This document shows positions 49,278 through 59,125 of a stretch of DNA of 64,000 nt, piece after piece. This DNA comes from Myxosarcina sp. GI1. Its GTDB lineage: Bacteria > Cyanobacteriota > Cyanobacteriia > Cyanobacteriales > Xenococcaceae. Below the pieces are notes generated by a model. It worked only from the letters and a program-made list of their open reading frames with translations. It did no database searches and was not told the DNA's origin. Each line of letters opens with the position of its first letter. Positions within the stretch are counted from its first letter, which is position 1. The stretch is from the NCBI RefSeq assembly GCF_000756305.1, contig NZ_JRFE01000024.1:185965-249964 (forward strand). The letters run 5' to 3'. Made by a program: the position numbers and the translations under genes.

Positions 49278-50600
49278 TTACTTACTAATTTTTTGTTTAA
49301 TAGTTTGGGCAACTTTAGCAGCTAAATTCAGTGGCAGGCGATCGCCTATCTCCCCAGCAAAGGCATCAATTAATAACTGACTGGCATCTTGCTGGTTTAA
49401 GCCACGACTGCGGAGGTAAAATATTTCATCTGCTTCTAATTGGCTCACCGTCGCACCATGAGAACATTTGACGTTATCGGCAGTAATTTGTAACTCTGGT
49501 TTGGTGTCTACTCTGGCTTTGTCGGAAAGTAATAGATTGCGATTTAGCTGCGAGGCATCGGTAAGCTGTGCCGTTTTGGGTACAAAGACTTTGCCATTAA
49601 ATACCGTATGGGCGCGATCGCCGACAATACATTTATGCAGTTGATCGGTTGTGCCATAAGGTTTAGTCAGGGCAATGGTGCTGTGAGTATCAGATGTTTG
49701 TTCTCCCGTAGCAACCGTCAAACCGTTTAAGTTAGTAGTGGTTTGTTCACCCTGCTGCAATACTTCGGGATTATGACGATAAAGCTTACTACCAAAATTA
49801 ATTTCATTGAGGGTGTAGCGGCTGTCTTTAGCTTGAGCCACTGCGGTTTTGCCAACATGAAAGGCGCGATCGCTTTCTTGTTGCCAGCGAGTATGCTTTA
49901 CTTCGGCATTGTCTCTAACTACAATTTCCGTTACTGCATTGATAAAATATTCGCCAGTACCAGAATATTCTTCAATTAAAGATAAACTCGCTCCTGCTTC
50001 GGCTACTACTAAGGTACGGAGTTGAGAAAAACTTGCCGTTTCTTCAGCAGTTGAAATAAAAACTAAATGTATGGGAGTGTCTACGATGACGTTTTTGTTT
50101 GCCCAAATAACTGCTGCATTGGCAAAACCTGCGGTATTGAGAGCAGTAAAAACATCTTGTGCGCCATGCTGACGGGCAAAGTGTTCTGCTACAGGGTAGG
50201 TTTCTGGTATGTTTTGGAGACTGCCGACATATACGCCATCAGGTAATGCTGAAGTGTCGGATAAATCTGCATTGTAAACACCGTTGACAAAAATCAAACG
50301 GCAGTTTTCAGTTTCTGTGGGCAATTGGGGTAAGGGCGAACCGCCGTTCGCTCCTACAGTTGTGAAATTAGTTTTCGTTAAATCTGACAAATCGATAAAT
50401 CGCCAATCTTCATCTTTTTTAGTTGGTACTGAGGAATTGGCTACCCAAGATGCGGCTTGCTGGCGCACATCTTTTAACCATTGAGGTTCATTGCCAGAAA
50501 TTTTAGCGCGATCGAGCAAACCCATCAAAAAATCATTTTTATGTAAAGTGGCGCGATCGCTTTTTAAAGGTTTAATTGCATAAGGAACTTGTACTGCCAT
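49278..50600 (-). CDS. sufD: Fe-S cluster assembly protein SufD
   Basis: A 440-residue SufB/SufD-family scaffold protein with beta-helix core. Typical segments are DEDWRFIDLSDL, IVVRDNAEVKHTRWQQES, RHNPEVLQQGEQTTTNLNGL, FNGKVFVPKTAQLTDASQLNRNLLLS and the terminal KCSHGATVSQLEADEIFYLRSRG. Its start overlaps the sufC stop by one base (TAATG), showing translational coupling. It forms the SufBC2D complex with SufB and SufC; sufB is not in this window. Confidence 0.95.
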   Translation of the reverse strand: MAVQVPYAIKPLKSDRATLHKNDFLMGLLDRAKISGNEPQWLKDVRQQAASWVANSSVPTKKDEDWRFIDLSDLTKTNFTTVGANGGSPLPQLPTETENCRLIFVNGVYNADLSDTSALPDGVYVGSLQNIPETYPVAEHFARQHGAQDVFTALNTAGFANAAVIWANKNVIVDTPIHLVFISTAEETASFSQLRTLVVAEAGASLSLIEEYSGTGEYFINAVTEIVVRDNAEVKHTRWQQESDRAFHVGKTAVAQAKDSRYTLNEINFGSKLYRHNPEVLQQGEQTTTNLNGLTVATGEQTSDTHSTIALTKPYGTTDQLHKCIVGDRAHTVFNGKVFVPKTAQLTDASQLNRNLLLSDKARVDTKPELQITADNVKCSHGATVSQLEADEIFYLRSRGLNQQDASQLLIDAFAGEIGDRLPLNLAAKVAQTIKQKISK

Positions 50601-51376
50601 TACACTCCTACCTCCGCAGTTTCTCTATCGTCTAAAAAGTCATAACCGCGAGATTCCAATTCTAAAGCCAGTTTTTTACCGCCACTAGTAATAATTTTGC
50701 CATCCTGCATCACGTGAACGAAGTCTGGTGTAATGTAATCGAGCAAACGTTGATAGTGAGTAATTACCAAGTAACCCTTGTCGGCAGTTTTTAATTGATT
50801 GACACCATCGGCAACGGCTTTTAAAGCATCGATATCCAAACCCGAATCAATCTCATCCAGAATCGTCAGAGTTGGATCTAGCACCGCCATTTGCAAAATT
50901 TCATTGCGTTTCTTCTCGCCACCAGAAAAACCTTCATTGAGGCTTCTAGACAAAAAGCTAGACTTCATTTTTACCACTTCCAGCTTTTCTTCTACCAAAT
51001 CTTCAAAATCAAAAATATCGATTTCTTCTTCACCTCGATCTTTGCGTTTGGCGTTGTAAGCCGCTCGCAAAAAGTCTAAATTACTTACTCCAGGAATAGC
51101 GACGGGATATTGAAAAGCCAAGAAAATACCGCTATTGGCTCTTTCATCTGGTTCTTTCTCTAAGATATTTTCTCCCTGATAGATAATTTCGCCACCAGTG
51201 ACTTCATAATCGGGGTGTCCTGCGATGATTTTAGCCAGGGTACTTTTACCCGAACCATTACGTCCCATAATTGCATGGATTTCTCCTGCTTTAATTTCTA
51301 AATTGACACCTTTGAGGATTGGTTCGTCGTTTATTTTGGCGGTTAGGTCTTGTATGGATAAAATTATCTCGCTCAT
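50600..51376 (-). CDS. sufC: Fe-S cluster assembly ATPase SufC
   Basis: A 258-residue ABC-type ATPase that drives the SufBCD scaffold. Walker A is GRNGSGKST, the signature reads [13 protein letters not shown] and Walker B is [12 protein letters not shown]. In most cyanobacteria the operon is sufB-sufC-sufD-sufS; here sufC is first and the region upstream holds an unrelated Uma2 gene. Two CAAC-N6-GTTG sites 104-157 bp before the start suggest SufR control. Confidence 0.95.
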   Translation of the reverse strand: MSEIILSIQDLTAKINDEPILKGVNLEIKAGEIHAIMGRNGSGKSTLAKIIAGHPDYEVTGGEIIYQGENILEKEPDERANSGIFLAFQYPVAIPGVSNLDFLRAAYNAKRKDRGEEEIDIFDFEDLVEEKLEVVKMKSSFLSRSLNEGFSGGEKKRNEILQMAVLDPTLTILDEIDSGLDIDALKAVADGVNQLKTADKGYLVITHYQRLLDYITPDFVHVMQDGKIITSGGKKLALELESRGYDFLDDRETAEVGV

Positions 51377-51479
51377 TGCTGGTTCGATCGCAGATTATTT
51401 ATTATTTATCGATAATATCTATAACTCAAATAGCATAAGTGATACGCTATAAAAATTAAGTCATAAATATCTATTAAAA

Positions 51480-51493
51480 CAACCTTTTTGTTG
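51480..51493. promoter_or_regulatory. SufR-type operator, site 1
   Basis: CAAC-CTTTTT-GTTG exactly fits the CAAC-N6-GTTG inverted repeat described for the cyanobacterial Fe-S repressor SufR. It lies 104 bp upstream of sufC. Confidence 0.75.
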
Positions 51494-51519
51494 TTTAAGT
51501 ACATTGTAGAATACATTAA

Positions 51520-51533
51520 CAACCTTTTTGTTG
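51520..51533. promoter_or_regulatory. SufR-type operator, site 2
   Basis: A second, identical CAAC-CTTTTT-GTTG, 40 bp from site 1, so both lie on about the same helix face. The spacing suggests cooperative binding. It is 86 bp from the start of the divergent Uma2 gene. Confidence 0.75.
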
Positions 51534-51618
51534 TCAAAGTAAATTAATTTGGTTCGACTACACTCATCAAATACTCTTCGATAGGCAAGGCAGTAATTAC
51601 ACTTTCTTCATCTAATTT

Positions 51619-52197
51619 ATGCAGCTACAAACAGAACCTCGTAAATATACACCCGAAGAATATTTACGGTTAGAGGAACAAGCAGAATATAAATACGAAT
51701 ATCGCGATGGAGAAATTGTTCCGATGACGGGAGGAACGACAAATCATAATGAAATTTGTTTGAATTTGGCAGCGAACCTAAAATTTGGCTTGAAAAAACA
51801 AAACTGTCGAGTTTATATGAGTGATGTTCGCCTGTGGATACCTCGCTATCGTCAATATACATATCCTGATGTGATGGTAATCAAGGGAGAACCTGTTTAT
51901 GCAGATAGAGAAACAACTACGGTAACTAATTCCGTTCTGATTGCCGAAGTATTACCCAAATCGACGCAAAATTATGACCAAGGCGACAAATTTACTTACT
52001 ATCGTTCCATTCCCGAAATGCAAGAGTATATTTTAATCTCTCAGCAAAGTGAACACATCATGCAATATACCAAAACCGAGGCGGGATGGTTGTTATCCGA
52101 ATACGAAGCCGAAGCTGTAATTACTTTAGCTTCAGTCAATCTTGAATTAGAACTAGCGGCAATTTATACAGGAGTTGATTTTAGCGAAAGCGAATAA
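51619..52197 (+). CDS. Uma2 family (DUF820) putative nuclease
   Basis: A 192-residue Uma2 protein with YTPEEYLRLEEQAEYKYEYRDGEIVPMTGGTTNHNEI, the catalytic-type YTYPDVMVIKG and a second conserved strand SVLIAEVLPKST (the usual SPxT is PKST). QEYILISQQ follows, as in the family. It is divergent from sufC and shares a spacer with the SufR-type sites; functional linkage to suf is not expected. Function unknown. Confidence 0.87.
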   Translation: MQLQTEPRKYTPEEYLRLEEQAEYKYEYRDGEIVPMTGGTTNHNEICLNLAANLKFGLKKQNCRVYMSDVRLWIPRYRQYTYPDVMVIKGEPVYADRETTTVTNSVLIAEVLPKSTQNYDQGDKFTYYRSIPEMQEYILISQQSEHIMQYTKTEAGWLLSEYEAEAVITLASVNLELELAAIYTGVDFSESE

Positions 52198-52341
52198 GTT
52201 TAAAACTGAAGAGTATTGCTTTGCGATCGAGGTTATTTGTACGAAAAATTCTGCTTTTATCAATTTAAGCTAGCTATCTGGGAACCATATAAATAAACGT
52301 TGTTGTAATAAACAGACTTTTATTGAAATTGGTTGATATTT

Positions 52342-54225
52342 ATGCAAGTTGTAATTGGTTTAATAATAGGATTGATTTTGAGTGGAGTTTGTGTCTGGTT
52401 GATAATGCGATCGCAAATACAAGCACTTGAATCTCAAAAACAGGCATGTGATGAAAAAGCTAATCTTTATTCTTCTCAAAGAGAAACTCTATCAAAGAAA
52501 AATGAGGAATTAGAGTCTCGTTTAGCTGAAAAAGAGCATGAAATTTTCTCAATAATGCAAAAATCGAGCAATGCAGATGCCAGAATAGAGCAAATATCTG
52601 ACTTGCAAGAAAGATTAAGTGCTGAAGCAGACAAAAATCACAGACTTCAATCAGAAAATAATTCTCAGAGAGAAGCGATAACTAGATTAACTGCCGAAAC
52701 AGAAAATAAAGAGCAATACGCAGAGCAAAAAATCGAGCAGATATCCGATCTACAAGGAGATTTAAGAACTAAAACAGAAGAAAATGAAAGATTGCGATCG
52801 GAAAATACTTCTCAAAAAGAAATAATAACTAGATTGACTACCGAATTAGAAAACAGAAAACAAAAAATTGATGAGTTAAAGGATAACCTTCAGCAAGCCA
52901 TTGAAGAAAAAAATCGTTACCAAGAAGAAAACGAACAAGCCAGTCAGAGAGTTGCAGAAGCTAACGCTCAAAAAGAACAATTGAGTGAATTGAGAAACAA
53001 GCTTGAAAGCAAAGAGCGTAATAATCAAGAGCTTCACACCGAGAGAAATAATTTAAGAGAAGAATTATCAAGCTTGAAAACAAAGTTAGAAAAAGAACAA
53101 GAATCAGCAAGAGAAAAACTAGAGCTACTTGAAAATGCACAGCAAAAACTTAGTCATACTTTCAAAATTCTTTCTACTGAAGCTTTACAAAATAATAATC
53201 AGCAGTTTTTAGAAGCAGCTAAACAAACCTTTGAGAATATACAACAAACATCTCAGCATCAACTAGAAATTAAGCAACAAGCAATTGATAATTTAGTTTC
53301 CCCCATAGGTAAATCGCTTGACGAATTCAATAAACAAATTAGAGAAGTAGAAAATGTTCGCCAGCAAGATAAAGGCAGGATTGAAGAACAACTTCAATCT
53401 ATTGCTGCTGCTCATTCCCTGCTTCAGGCTGAAACTGCTAATTTGACTAAAGCTTTAAGACAACCTATAGTTCGCGGTAGATGGGGAGAAATACAGTTAA
53501 AGCGTGTTGTAGAGATTTCAGGAATGCAAGAATATTGCGACTTTACCGTTCAAGAAACTGTTAAAACTGAAAATGGTTTGCTTCGACCAGATTTAATTGT
53601 CACACTTCCTAGCCAAAAAAAGGTAATTATAGATTCAAAAGCACCTTTACAAGCATATTTGGATGCTTTAGAAGCTCAAGAAGAGCCAAAACAGATTGAG
53701 AATTTAAAAAATCATGCTAAGCATATACGTACTCATATCAATCAACTTAGCTCCAAAAATTATTGGGAGCAGGTCAAACCCACTCCTGAATTTGTAATTA
53801 TGTTTTTACCTGGAGAAGTCTTTTTTAGTGCTGCACTTCAGCAAGAGCCAAGTTTAATTGAATTTGGAATTGAGAAAAATATTATTTTAGCTACTCCAAC
53901 GACTTTAATAACACTTCTGAAAACTATAGAATATGGTTGGAGACAAGAAAAAATTGCAGAAAATGCCAATGCAATTGGAGAACTCGGAAAAGAACTAAAC
54001 GATAGATTTATTAAATTTGCCGAACATTTAATTTCTGTCCGTAGAAAACTTGACGATACTGTAAAAGAATATAATAAGGCGATAGGTTCTTATGAATCTC
54101 GGCTTTTATCTACTGCCAAAAAATTTAATGAAATAGGTGGCTATAGCAATAACAAGCTCGAAAGTATAGAACCAGTTGTTCGCCAAGTACGTTTGCTAAG
54201 ACAAGAAGTTAACGGCAATAGTTAA
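52342..54225 (+). CDS. rmuC: DNA recombination protein RmuC
   Basis: About 627 residues from ATG 52342; a TTG three codons earlier is less likely. An N-terminal membrane helix (VVIGLIIGLILSGVCVWLIM) is followed by a very long coiled coil (~residues 25-330, rich in E, Q, K). The conserved RmuC domain is at ~340-600. It includes RGRWGEIQLKRVVEISGM, LRPDLIVTLPSQKKVIIDSKAPL, VIMFLPGEVFF and ATPTTLITLLKTIEYGWRQEKI. RmuC limits DNA rearrangement; the PD-(D/E)XK-like fold suggests nuclease activity. The coiled coil has two near-repeats (EQISDLQERL / EQISDLQGDL). Single unit. Confidence 0.93.
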   Translation: MQVVIGLIIGLILSGVCVWLIMRSQIQALESQKQACDEKANLYSSQRETLSKKNEELESRLAEKEHEIFSIMQKSSNADARIEQISDLQERLSAEADKNHRLQSENNSQREAITRLTAETENKEQYAEQKIEQISDLQGDLRTKTEENERLRSENTSQKEIITRLTTELENRKQKIDELKDNLQQAIEEKNRYQEENEQASQRVAEANAQKEQLSELRNKLESKERNNQELHTERNNLREELSSLKTKLEKEQESAREKLELLENAQQKLSHTFKILSTEALQNNNQQFLEAAKQTFENIQQTSQHQLEIKQQAIDNLVSPIGKSLDEFNKQIREVENVRQQDKGRIEEQLQSIAAAHSLLQAETANLTKALRQPIVRGRWGEIQLKRVVEISGMQEYCDFTVQETVKTENGLLRPDLIVTLPSQKKVIIDSKAPLQAYLDALEAQEEPKQIENLKNHAKHIRTHINQLSSKNYWEQVKPTPEFVIMFLPGEVFFSAALQQEPSLIEFGIEKNIILATPTTLITLLKTIEYGWRQEKIAENANAIGELGKELNDRFIKFAEHLISVRRKLDDTVKEYNKAIGSYESRLLSTAKKFNEIGGYSNNKLESIEPVVRQVRLLRQEVNGNS

Positions 54226-54431
54226 GAAAACAATATAACTTTACTCAATAAATTTTAAACTTCTCAAACTGTTTAAGGCGGCTACTAGTTTAAAGCGAAA
54301 AACTAAAGCTAAGTCTCCTAAGTAAAATCAGCGATCGCAGTTAAACTTTATTGCTAATATTTTCTAAAATTTGGTCTAAAACTTTGAATATAGTAATTTT
54401 TAGACCAAAATAATTCACCAAAAACTATTTC

Positions 54432-54914
54432 TTAAGATTTAAGTTTTTCCAAATTTTCAATTTTATCTTTTTTTTCTAATGATACTGCTTGCAAGAATCC
54501 TCTTCTTTGATAAGCCTGTTTGACTTCTATTGCGATAATTTCATCCAAACCCAAACGTTCCCTGGCTACTAAATCTAAAGCTGTAGGACAAGGTAGATAT
54601 CGTTCGAGCCAACAACCAATTTCAAGATGAGACTTACTAAAAAATTCTACTGGACAATGTGGATAGTCAGTTTCTCTTGGATGCTCATAGCAAGCATCGC
54701 GCCATTCACAAACTATTGGTGTAATATCAACTTCCCAGTATTGACCGTGTAGGTCGTATCGTCTTTGCATTGGTAATTTCCAAGCCGCAGAAAGTATTCT
54801 ACAGTTTATAAAGTTACTGCAACTTTTAGTTCCTTTTAGTTTTCCATAAAAGCGGTCTTGACTTTTTTTACAGGTTTCATTTAACGGACATTTTTCTAGT
54901 CTATCCATTGTCAT
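54432..54914 (-). CDS. Cysteine-rich hypothetical protein
   Basis: A 160-residue soluble protein with nine cysteines (9, 15, 32, 38, 69, 75, 87, 101, 109), several in pairs (CPLNETC, CSNFINC, CEWRDAC). The pattern suggests metal or cluster binding. A lysine-rich helical tail ends it. It has no signal peptide. I do not recognise a family. It stands alone. Confidence 0.55.
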   Translation of the reverse strand: MTMDRLEKCPLNETCKKSQDRFYGKLKGTKSCSNFINCRILSAAWKLPMQRRYDLHGQYWEVDITPIVCEWRDACYEHPRETDYPHCPVEFFSKSHLEIGCWLERYLPCPTALDLVARERLGLDEIIAIEVKQAYQRRGFLQAVSLEKKDKIENLEKLKS

Positions 54915-55182
54915 ATAAAATTCGGTTATTTTTTAAAAAACACAAATTAAAAATTTTAAAAATGAATGTATACCAAATAGAAAAAAGAATGCGACATATT
55001 TTGTAAAGGCAATTGACTAATCGTCCATACACAAATATCATCTGTCGCAAATATTATTTAATTCGGTATTACTTTAATTGTAGTTTGCTTGTTTTCGTCT
55101 AATTATAAAATTAAAAAAACTTTTTACTGCGATCGCTACACTCAACAAGCGATCGCTACTGAGTTAATTAAATTACTTCAAA

Positions 55183-56079
55183 CTATTGAACAGCTACAGT
55201 AGTATCGTTAGTATTGCTCTGCTGCTGTTTGGCTATTTCCTGCAACTGGCGTATTCTTTCTTCTGTAGAAGGATGGGTACTAAACAACGATTGTAAGCCA
55301 CCACCAGAAAAAGAATTCATAATTAATACTGGTTCAAAAGCGGGGTTGCCATTCATCGGTATTTTTCTACCGACAGAATCTAGTTTTTGCAAGGCACTAG
55401 CCAAAGCCAAGGGGTTGCGCGTAATTTCTGCCGCACCACGATCTGCCGAAAATTCACGAGTACGAGAAATTGCCATCTGAATCAAAGAGGCGGAAATAGG
55501 TGCCAGAACAACTAATACTAAAACCCCAATGGGATTGCCACTATTACGACTATCTCGATTGACGGGTCCGTAAAGTGCGCCAAAGGTGAGCATTCTACCC
55601 AAAAACGTTACCGCACCACCCAAGGTACCAGCGACAGCCTGAGTTAAAGTATCGCGATTTTTGATGTGGGTTAATTCGTGAGAGATTACCCCTGCTAATT
55701 CTTCTTTGGATAATATTTGCATAATCCCTTGAGTTACTGCTACGGCAGCATGGTTGGGATCTCTACCTGTAGCAAAGGCATTAGGAGTTTGAGTTGGAAC
55801 GATATACAGTTCTGGCATGGGTAAACCTGCTCTTTGTGCTAAATCGGCTACCAGATCGTATATTTCTGGCGATTGCTCGCGAGCAATGGGTTGTGCTTGA
55901 TATGCTGCTAAAGCAGCTTTATCGGAATAAAACCAGGAACCAAAACTACCAATTGCTGCAAAAAGCAGACCAGCAATTGCTCCTTGTTCGTTTCCCATTG
56001 CCCAGTAACCGCCCAAGACCAAAATTCCGCTTAACAACCCCAAGAGAGCAGCGGTTTTAATTTGATTACCTCTAAACAT
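55183..56079 (-). CDS. htpX: M48 zinc metalloprotease HtpX
   Basis: A 298-residue membrane protease. Two N-terminal hydrophobic segments (LLGLLSGILVLGGYWAM and AIAGLLFAAIGSFGSWFY) precede the catalytic domain. The zinc site is GVISHELTHIKNRDT with the third ligand in SRTREFSADRGAAEI. FSTHPSTEERIRQL near the end is typical. It degrades misfolded membrane proteins along with FtsH. Length agrees with the family (~290). Single gene. Confidence 0.94.
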   Translation of the reverse strand: MFRGNQIKTAALLGLLSGILVLGGYWAMGNEQGAIAGLLFAAIGSFGSWFYSDKAALAAYQAQPIAREQSPEIYDLVADLAQRAGLPMPELYIVPTQTPNAFATGRDPNHAAVAVTQGIMQILSKEELAGVISHELTHIKNRDTLTQAVAGTLGGAVTFLGRMLTFGALYGPVNRDSRNSGNPIGVLVLVVLAPISASLIQMAISRTREFSADRGAAEITRNPLALASALQKLDSVGRKIPMNGNPAFEPVLIMNSFSGGGLQSLFSTHPSTEERIRQLQEIAKQQQSNTNDTTVAVQ

Positions 56080-56203
56080 AGGATTTGTTTAAAATTCGGT
56101 TATAATATGTGAGTTTTCTCAATATTTAATAGCAATTGGTTATTTTGTTGCATCTAGCAAAAGCAGCATATTTTTAATTTCAAAAACTTGCCAGTAAAAT
56201 TTA

Positions 56204-56596
56204 TTAAACTTTACTTTCGTATATCTCAAGTGGCAAATTATCTGGATCTTTAAAAAACGTAAACTTTTTACCTGTTAATTCGTCAATTCTTACTGGTTCG
56301 ACGTTTATTCCTTTTGAATTCAAATAATTGATATATTCGGTTATATTTTCTATTTCAAAGGCTAAATGTCTTAGTCCACAAGCTTCAGGGCTATTAATTC
56401 TTGCGGGAGGATGAGGAAAAGAAAAAAGCTCTATTTGCTCATTTTCTCCCACTTTTAAATCTAGTTTGTAAGAATTTCGCTGTTCTCTAAAAGTCTCGTT
56501 TATGACTGAAAATTTGAGTATATTTGTGTAAAAGTGTTTGGATTTTTCGTAATTAGAGCAAATTATTGCTATATGGTGAATTTTGTTTAATTTCAT
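56204..56596 (-). CDS. VOC family protein (GloA2/YaeR-like)
   Basis: A 130-residue VOC-fold protein. It begins KIHHIAIICSNYEKSKHFYTNILKF with the first metal-ligand histidine and contains LRHLAFEIENITEYINYLNSKGI, where a second histidine ligand sits. It ends FFKDPDNLPLEIYE with the glutamate ligand. All usual metal ligands are present, unlike the VOC protein at 22427. It resembles YaeR; the reaction is unknown. Confidence 0.87.
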   Translation of the reverse strand: MKLNKIHHIAIICSNYEKSKHFYTNILKFSVINETFREQRNSYKLDLKVGENEQIELFSFPHPPARINSPEACGLRHLAFEIENITEYINYLNSKGINVEPVRIDELTGKKFTFFKDPDNLPLEIYESKV

Positions 56597-56660
56597 GTTT
56601 CAATAGTGCCAGCTTAAATATAGTGCTGAATGCTAAGTTATACTGTAAACTGCTTATGAT

Positions 56661-56732
56661 GCCGATGTAGCTCAGTGGTAGAGCAACTCACTCGTAATGA
56701 GTAGGTCGCAGGTTCAAATCCAGTCATCGGCT
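56661..56732 (+). tRNA. tRNA-Thr (anticodon CGU)
   Basis: A 72-nt cloverleaf. The acceptor is GCCGATG/CATCGGC, the D arm GCTC-AGTGGTA-GAGC, and the anticodon arm ACTCA-CTCGTAA-TGAGT with anticodon CGT, reading ACG. The T arm is GCAGG-TTCAAAT-CCAGT, and the discriminator is U. The T stem carries one central A-A mismatch and a G-U at its base. CCA is not encoded. Confidence 0.93.
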
Positions 56733-57018
56733 TTTAGGCTAAAAGCCTTCGTACTCATATTCTTAAGTGGCTCTAATCACCGAACGATGTTTCCTTGTCT
56801 ATGCCCTGATAAATTTATTGTGGACATATCTCGGACAAAATCAGCGATCGCTAAATTTGTTACTCTCGATCGAGGGCAAAACTCGATCTAAACCTCAGAC
56901 TACTAACAATCTAATACTTTGGTTTTTGTCTATAGTTAATAGTTGCTTTAAAATTAATTTTAAACTTGAGCGAAATTAAACTTAAATTTAGAGCGAATTT
57001 ATACCCTATTTGATTTTT

Positions 57019-57966
57019 ATGGCTTTCTTTCGCCCAGACGAACAGTTAAATGCGATCGCACTATCTATTTTAGAAGCGGCGCGGTCTAAATTTCCCAGCT
57101 TGACTAGAGACAAAATTGCTATTACCTGGATAGTTTACGACCCACCAGTAGTTGTTAATACAGGTGGTGCTTTATCAGCAGCAGAATTTTGGCAATATCC
57201 AGTTAGAGGTTTTAGCTATCGGGGTATGGAAAGAATTTATCCCGCCAGCATAGTTAAGTTGTTTTATTTAGTGGCAATTCACGAATGGCTTGAAGGAGAA
57301 ATGATTGCCGAATCCTGGGAATTAAATCGAGCTATTCGAGATGCGATCGCTCTTTCTAGTAACGATGCTACCAATTTAATTGTAGACGCACTTACGGGGA
57401 CGACTAGCGGTCCCGAATTGCCTGCCGCACCTTTTGCCACCTGGAAACAGCAGCGCAATATTGTCAATCGCTATTTTAAATCTTTAGGCTGGGAAGAATT
57501 TGAAAGTATTAATGTCAATCAAAAAGTCTGGGGTGATGGTGCTTATGGTAGAGAGAGAGCTTTTTTAGGCGAAATGATGGAAAACCGCAATATGCTGACA
57601 ACAGATGCAGTAGCCAGATTATTACATAGTATTGTCGGTGGTGTAGCGGTATCAAGTCAGCGATCGCAAGCGATGATGCAGTTGATTCAACGCAGTCTCG
57701 ATTCTGCTAATTTTGTTAGTTACGATGGCGAAAATCAAATTGCAGGTTTTTTAGGCGAAGGTTTGCCTACTAACGCTAGAATTTGGTCGAAAGCAGGCTG
57801 GATGAGCCAAGTGCGCCACGATGCAGCTTATATTGAAATTCCCGATTTGCAGCCTTATTTGTTGGTAGTATTTACCGAGGGTAAAGATAACAGTCAAAAC
57901 AAAAATATCTTACCTTTCATTTCTCAGGCTTTTGTTGAGGGAATGCAGAAATTATCGATCGCGTAG
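57019..57966 (+). CDS. Class A beta-lactamase-like serine hydrolase
   Basis: 315 residues from ATG 57019. It carries the SxxK active site S77-I-V-K80 in IYPASIVKLF, an SxN-type motif (SND, 114-116) and a KxG-like triad in WSKAGW. The order is that of penicillin-recognising serine enzymes. No signal peptide is evident, so it would be cytoplasmic, unlike true secreted beta-lactamases. It may be an esterase or peptidase. Preceded by the tRNA gene and an AT-rich spacer. Confidence 0.8.
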   Translation: MAFFRPDEQLNAIALSILEAARSKFPSLTRDKIAITWIVYDPPVVVNTGGALSAAEFWQYPVRGFSYRGMERIYPASIVKLFYLVAIHEWLEGEMIAESWELNRAIRDAIALSSNDATNLIVDALTGTTSGPELPAAPFATWKQQRNIVNRYFKSLGWEEFESINVNQKVWGDGAYGRERAFLGEMMENRNMLTTDAVARLLHSIVGGVAVSSQRSQAMMQLIQRSLDSANFVSYDGENQIAGFLGEGLPTNARIWSKAGWMSQVRHDAAYIEIPDLQPYLLVVFTEGKDNSQNKNILPFISQAFVEGMQKLSIA

Positions 57967-58076
57967 CTAGACCAGTTGGGAGCAAAAATTATAGATAAAA
58001 AAGATAATGTTTGCTATTTTAAATGGACATTTTTCAATGAAAACTAATTGCTTCGCAACTAGCGCAGGCGTTGCAC

Positions 58077-58111
58077 TTTTGCCTTTTGCCTTTTGCCTTT
58101 TGCCTTTTGCC
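58077..58111. repeat. Tandem TTTTGCC heptamers
   Basis: Five consecutive TTTTGCC units in a 220-bp spacer. The same heptamer, in reverse complement (GGCAAAA), occurs near 4841-4890, and TTTTGCC also occurs near 16337 in the cmpC-cmpD gap. Confidence 0.85.
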
Positions 58112-58189
58112 TTCGCGCAGCGGTACTAGCTTTTCCTACGTACCTATAGGCTTTACGATAATAACAAGTTTTAGTAATAAGCAAAAATT

Positions 58190-59125
58190 ATGCGTATTTT
58201 GATTATGGGGGGAACTCGTTTTATTGGAGTTTACCTAACTAAGTTGTTGGTCGATCGCGGTCATGAAGTCGTTTTGTTCAATCGCGGGAACAATCCCCCG
58301 CCAGTAGCAGAAGTTAAACAGATTCATGGCGATCGCAAAGATCCCTCACAGCTAAAAGAGAAGTTGGCAGAAGAAAGTTTTGATGCAATTTTTGATAACA
58401 ACGGTCGCGAACTAGAGCATACCAAACCGTTAGTAGAAATATTTAAAGATTCCGTCCGACATTTTGTCTATATTAGTTCTGCTGGAGTTTATTTACCTTC
58501 GGCACAAATGCCTCACCGCGAAGGTGATGCGGTCGATCCTAACAGCCGTCATAAGGGCAAACATCACACAGAAGCTTATTTGGCTGAGTCTGGCATTCGG
58601 TGGACTGCAATTCGTCCTACCTATATCTACGGCGCGCAAAACTATAACGATTTAGAAGCGTGGTTTTTTGACCGTATAGTTCGCAATCGACCTCTTCCTA
58701 TTCCCGATGGTGGCTTATATATTACTCAATTCGGTCACGTGCGAGATTTGGTTGAAGCTATGGCAGCAGTTTTAGACAATCAGCAGGCTGTGGGAAAAAT
58801 CTATAATGTTAGTGGAGATCGCTACGTAACTTTTAACGGTTTGGCTTATGCTTGTGCCGAGGCTGTAGGCAAATCTCCCGATGAAGTAAAGTTGGTTCAC
58901 TACGATTCGAGTAAGATTGACTTTGGCAAGCGTAAAGCTTTTCCCATTCGCAAACAGCACTTTTTTGCAGATATAACTCTGGCAAAACATGAGCTAAATT
59001 GGCAACCACATTACGATTTAACCTCTGGTTTAAAAGACTCATTCCAAAATGATTACTTAGCTTCTCAGCGAGACACTGCCAATATCGATTTTTCTTTAGA
59101 CGAAGAAATTTTGCGAACGGTTTAA
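58190..59125 (+). CDS. CP41b-like NAD-dependent epimerase family protein
   Basis: A 311-residue atypical short-chain dehydrogenase/epimerase. It begins MRILIMGGTRFIGVYL with the nucleotide-binding glycine loop and contains DAIFDNNGRELEHT, YISSAGVYLPS, IRPTYIYGAQNYND and GHVRDLVEAMAAVL. These are features of the chloroplast CP41b/CSP41b family. Plant members bind chloroplast RNAs and stabilise them; cyanobacterial members are less studied. The catalytic YxxxK is not evident. Monocistronic. Confidence 0.88.
   Translation: MRILIMGGTRFIGVYLTKLLVDRGHEVVLFNRGNNPPPVAEVKQIHGDRKDPSQLKEKLAEESFDAIFDNNGRELEHTKPLVEIFKDSVRHFVYISSAGVYLPSAQMPHREGDAVDPNSRHKGKHHTEAYLAESGIRWTAIRPTYIYGAQNYNDLEAWFFDRIVRNRPLPIPDGGLYITQFGHVRDLVEAMAAVLDNQQAVGKIYNVSGDRYVTFNGLAYACAEAVGKSPDEVKLVHYDSSKIDFGKRKAFPIRKQHFFADITLAKHELNWQPHYDLTSGLKDSFQNDYLASQRDTANIDFSLDEEILRTV

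Noticed and set aside
42176..52197. Uma2 genes as a defence island
   Set aside because: Only two dispersed members are seen, with unrelated neighbours; the family is common across cyanobacterial genomes.
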